Below, in pieces: positions 63,401 through 64,000 of a DNA stretch of 64,000 bases. Positions within the stretch are counted from its first letter, which is position 1; each line of letters starts with the position of its first letter. The position numbers were made by a program, and so were the translations under genes. Below the pieces are notes generated by a model. It had not been told where the DNA came from. It did not search any database and was given only the letters and a program-made list of their open reading frames with translations. Origin of the DNA: Kordia sp965283645 (lineage in GTDB: Bacteria > Bacteroidota > Bacteroidia > Flavobacteriales > Flavobacteriaceae); assembly GCF_965283645.1 (NCBI RefSeq), contig NZ_CBDIPG010000001.1:4712001-4776000 (forward strand), in the 5' to 3' direction.

Positions 63401-64000
63401 TCATTTGCTAAATCAAAAGCTTTGGCATGTTCTTCTTGTAAAACGTGCTCAATGTCTTTCTTTGTTTGATGAGTTATATCTTTTTCTAAAAGATTGAACT
63501 CAAAAAGATCTTCTTGTGTTATGTATTGATGAACTTCTCCTAATTCGTTGATTTTGAAATTCGTTCTTAGTATTTCATGACGCTTTATTAAGATTTTAAA
63601 AGCTTCTTCAAATTTTAGAATGTCTAAATCGCCTTTTAATGTAACTGCTCCAGGCATATTATAGGCTAAATTTCCACCTTCTAATTGGTTTAAAATCCAG
63701 ATTCTATGCTGCGATGTTGTTAATGGATAACATGATTTGGTTGCTGTTTTCGGAATTGGATGGTAACTACTATTGGATAGTTTTTTACTTAATTCTTCTA
63801 TTGTCGGACTTTCAAAGAACGACTTATATGTAATGCTCTTGTTTAGTTGTTTGTAAACGCTGTTAATTATTTGACCAACTAGCAAACTATGTCCGCCAAG
63901 TTCAAAGAAGTTATCAGTAATTCCTATTCTTTCGATACCTAATACTTTTTGCCATATGGCAACTAATTGTTTTTCTACTTCCGTACGAGGTGATGTGTAT
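57439..64000 (-). CDS. NRPS, multi-modular, 5' end outside window: ...T-C-A-T-C-A-T
   Basis: The open frame continues through the right edge; the Met at 63885 is internal because the residues before it are a carrier-domain core (FFELGGHSLLVGQ). Domains inside the window, in protein order: T (about 63900), C (HHIIGDGWS, 63330), A1 (YTSGTTG, 61930), T (60790), C (HHIISDGWS, 60205), A2 (YTSGSTG, 58780), T (57630), then a short acidic tail with no TE. Pockets by eye: A1 D-T-E-S-I-G-T-V-C, close to the lysine code D-A-E-S-I-G-S-V-C; A2 D-I-L-Q-V-G-M-I-W, close to glycine codes. The chain presumably goes on to NRPS 2 through its TubC-type docking segment. Confidence 0.9.
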   Translation of the reverse strand, partial: YTSPRTEVEKQLVAIWQKVLGIERIGITDNFFELGGHSLLVGQIINSVYKQLNKSITYKSFFESPTIEELSKKLSNSSYHPIPKTATKSCYPLTTSQHRIWILNQLEGGNLAYNMPGAVTLKGDLDILKFEEAFKILIKRHEILRTNFKINELGEVHQYITQEDLFEFNLLEKDITHQTKKDIEHVLQEEHAKAFDLANELLVRAVLFKTQKKEHIFSLTMHHIIGDGWSMELVISEVISTYNNLVQNKEYIVPKLEIQYKDYAVWLQSALTKEQYKVAATYWRSQFQGELPIIDIPSFKSRPKVKTYNGHTLTHHFSTSFLKKLTTFSKSKDVTLFMTIMAGINTLLYRYTNQNDIIIGTPIAGREHPDLEGQLGLYLNTLAIRTNVEGSYRFLDVLERQKQTLLAAYEHQNYPFDELVNKLNLQRDTSRSPLFDVMVVLQNQAQLHTIKTEHNLSGIQVEDYEVNRNTSQFDLSFTFIEKEGLVLSIEYDTDIYDEFLIERMFTHFENVLSKAIDNSENSIASLTYIIEEEKKQILEDFNDTKVAYSKDKTVIDLFEEQVAKTPDHIALVFKNKKLTYTEFNKEATLLAQYLIQKYDIQSNDLIGIKLERSEQVLIAIFGILKSRAAYVPIDISYPQERINYIENDCDCKLVIDEKELESFKLFKHKNDVENLQRITNQNQLAYIIYTSGTTGNPKGVLIKHRNLSDYSLTFKNYFNLTNADSLLQQASISFDTSIEEIFPILLSGGKLVVIKENNDFDQLFKKCEEHKISILSTNPYALAFLNQNVAHYQSLNFRTLISGGDTLNFEYINNLHHKFEVYNTYGPTESTVCATYYKVESQTKTIPIGKPIANRNIIILNDENKLQPIGVAGELCISGLGLASGYLNKEEITKEKFINHPFIENNKMYKSGDLARWLPDGTIEFLGRIDQQVKLRGYRIELGEIETVLKQYAEEIENVVVAVKEINEEKVLIAYYISSIHINKSSVKDFLQKKLPNYMIPDFYMQLDSFELTPNGKINRKALPNISGEDSIRNVYIAPKNDIEIALVAIWEEVLGIEKIGVTDNFFELGGHSLKITKLRNLVNKKFNTTIRFNDLFIESSIKNQSKLIEKSVKSAYEDIPKLGKQDSYIVSSSQRRIWMLSQFEGGNVAYNMPGVFILDGHTDVQLMKKAFQALIERHEALRTRFKQDAITGEIRQIIKSEEENNFKLIYEDTRFLNATESELKKIIEVESNYNFDLANENLLRAKLIKTRAEETVLIFVIHHIISDGWSLGIITNELFSLYNAFLHKKESPLQPLPIQYKEYAAWEQNQLILEKAKESKKYWELQFQGEIPVVALPSNKKRQAYKTYNGKIVTQKLPKNMLKKFSSVCQSNNSTLFMGLVAIVKFLIYKYSNQNDLIIGTPIAGREHALLQNQIGIYINTLALRTKFKADDSFETLLEKVKETTLAAYEHQLYPFDKLVSDLPLQRDLSRNPLFDVMVTLQNTDNSTTTSNTIEGLQVHEYVSTDDAMSKFDLEFIFEEKNDELEIKLLYNSDIFEATFIDDLQTHLCIGIESCSHKPNELLYKLPFLTLKEETQLLHELNDTEQEYAKENTFVDYFKKQVTNKPNAVAVIDETKQYSYQELDTLSTQIATYLTLKFNHKKDALGVLLDRSVTTIALLLGILKSGKSYIPLDPTFPVDRLKYIINHSGIKVLICSEELSEITTDTISTLTVDEILAKSSQLDETIDTVPTGNDTAYIIYTSGSTGNPKGVEVGHRSLLNFLISICKTPGIKNTDTLFAVTTYSFDISILEFFAPLISGASVYIVSNETLVEPEKIIHELETVKPTIIQATPSFYQQLFNADWKGNKELKIVCGGDVLSESLAAQLLDTNLELWNMYGPTETTIWSTTKKIEKPDQATNIGKPIANTTIYVVDEFLQLQPKGTIGHLFIGGDGLAKGYFKQKELTAQRFIKNPFSDGFIYETGDVVKWNTDNELIFLGRNDTQVKIRGYRIELGDIESKMNLIETISKAIVVAKKDPFDDSILTAYFTSENEINVNDLRVQLKKVLPYYMIPSQFIKLDAFPLTPNKKIDRKVLVNLEDVNLISSVDYIPATTEIEKKLVLVWHELLGVAQIGIKDNFFDLGGHSLSVIKLTNKIQKEFSIKITVNKIFEHPILEEQSRLIENIQVVNQNNISEDSETEFENFII

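Noticed and set aside
57439..63885. NRPS gene taken as complete with a start at the Met near 63885
   Set aside because: The frame is open to the right edge and the residues before this Met are a carrier-domain core (FFELGGHSL), so the gene is partial and the Met is internal.
1..64000. tRNA, rRNA, insertion sequence or integrase genes
   Set aside because: None was recognised by reading; a tRNAscan or ISfinder search would be needed to exclude short or degraded copies.

Overview
The window is AT-rich DNA from a member of Bacteroidota, most likely a marine Flavobacteriaceae of the Kordia type. The evidence is the BT_3928/DoxX-tpiA-prmA-clpS neighbourhood, TAnnTTTG-type -7 promoter elements, many lipoproteins with a Cys-anchored signal peptide, a SusC/TonB-style outer-membrane barrel, a LytTR/LytS two-component pair and double-glycine RiPP leaders. 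The genus is an inference from gene content; no rRNA is present.

Layout. (1) 1-5.7 kb, plus strand: housekeeping and envelope genes (DoxX-family tail, OppB/DppB permease, L,D-transpeptidase, TlpA-like thioredoxin, tpiA, prmA, clpS), then a secreted M57-type metalloprotease. (2) 5.8-11.2 kb: a tiny GG-leader peptide, then minus-strand accessory metabolism (AraC regulator, amine oxidase, AhpD-like protein, SDR, MBL-rhodanese). (3) 11.3-17.7 kb: zinc-ribbon/TerB protein, a gene-poor 1 kb stretch with an array of terminator hairpins in duplicated units, a c-type-haem lipoprotein, endonuclease V, PhoD-like phosphatase, an STM3941-like membrane protein and an orphan GG-leader peptide. (4) 18.0-30.2 kb, plus strand: a compact set of ten genes that I cannot assign to a described system. 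It holds six paralogous proteins sharing an 'AQ-x-ALD / LGF-PTFY' core, one of them carrying an OmpA-like domain, plus a protein with L7/L12-like repeats, a TPR-like protein, a lysine-rich repeat protein, a coiled-coil/PASTA protein and a DUF4157-plus-phage-lysozyme protein. DUF4157 links it to extracellular contractile injection systems, but no sheath, tube or baseplate gene is visible. (5) 30.3-35.5 kb, minus strand: lipoproteins, two Cys-rich GG-leader peptides and a LytTR/TPR-LytS two-component system. (6) 36.2-64.0 kb, minus strand: one long co-directional biosynthetic operon that runs off the right edge.

The biosynthetic operon is the most striking part. Its distal end holds the full gene set known from hydrazinoacetate formation (s56-p1, triacsin, pyrazofurin pathways): a lysine N6-hydroxylase, a cupin, a methionyl-tRNA-synthetase-like enzyme and a DAO-type flavoprotein. 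The cupin and synthetase are separate genes here, not a fusion. Next to it are a GNAT, a discrete carrier protein, an AMP ligase and a KAS III-like acyltransferase, resembling the triacsin set that acylates and loads hydrazinoacetate. Three NRPS genes follow, with hand-read pocket codes close to Lys, Gly, Leu and a Pro-like pocket that has lost the alpha-amine-binding Asp, ending in a thioesterase. A TonB-type receptor sits inside the operon. I infer an undescribed N-N-bond-containing nonribosomal peptide.
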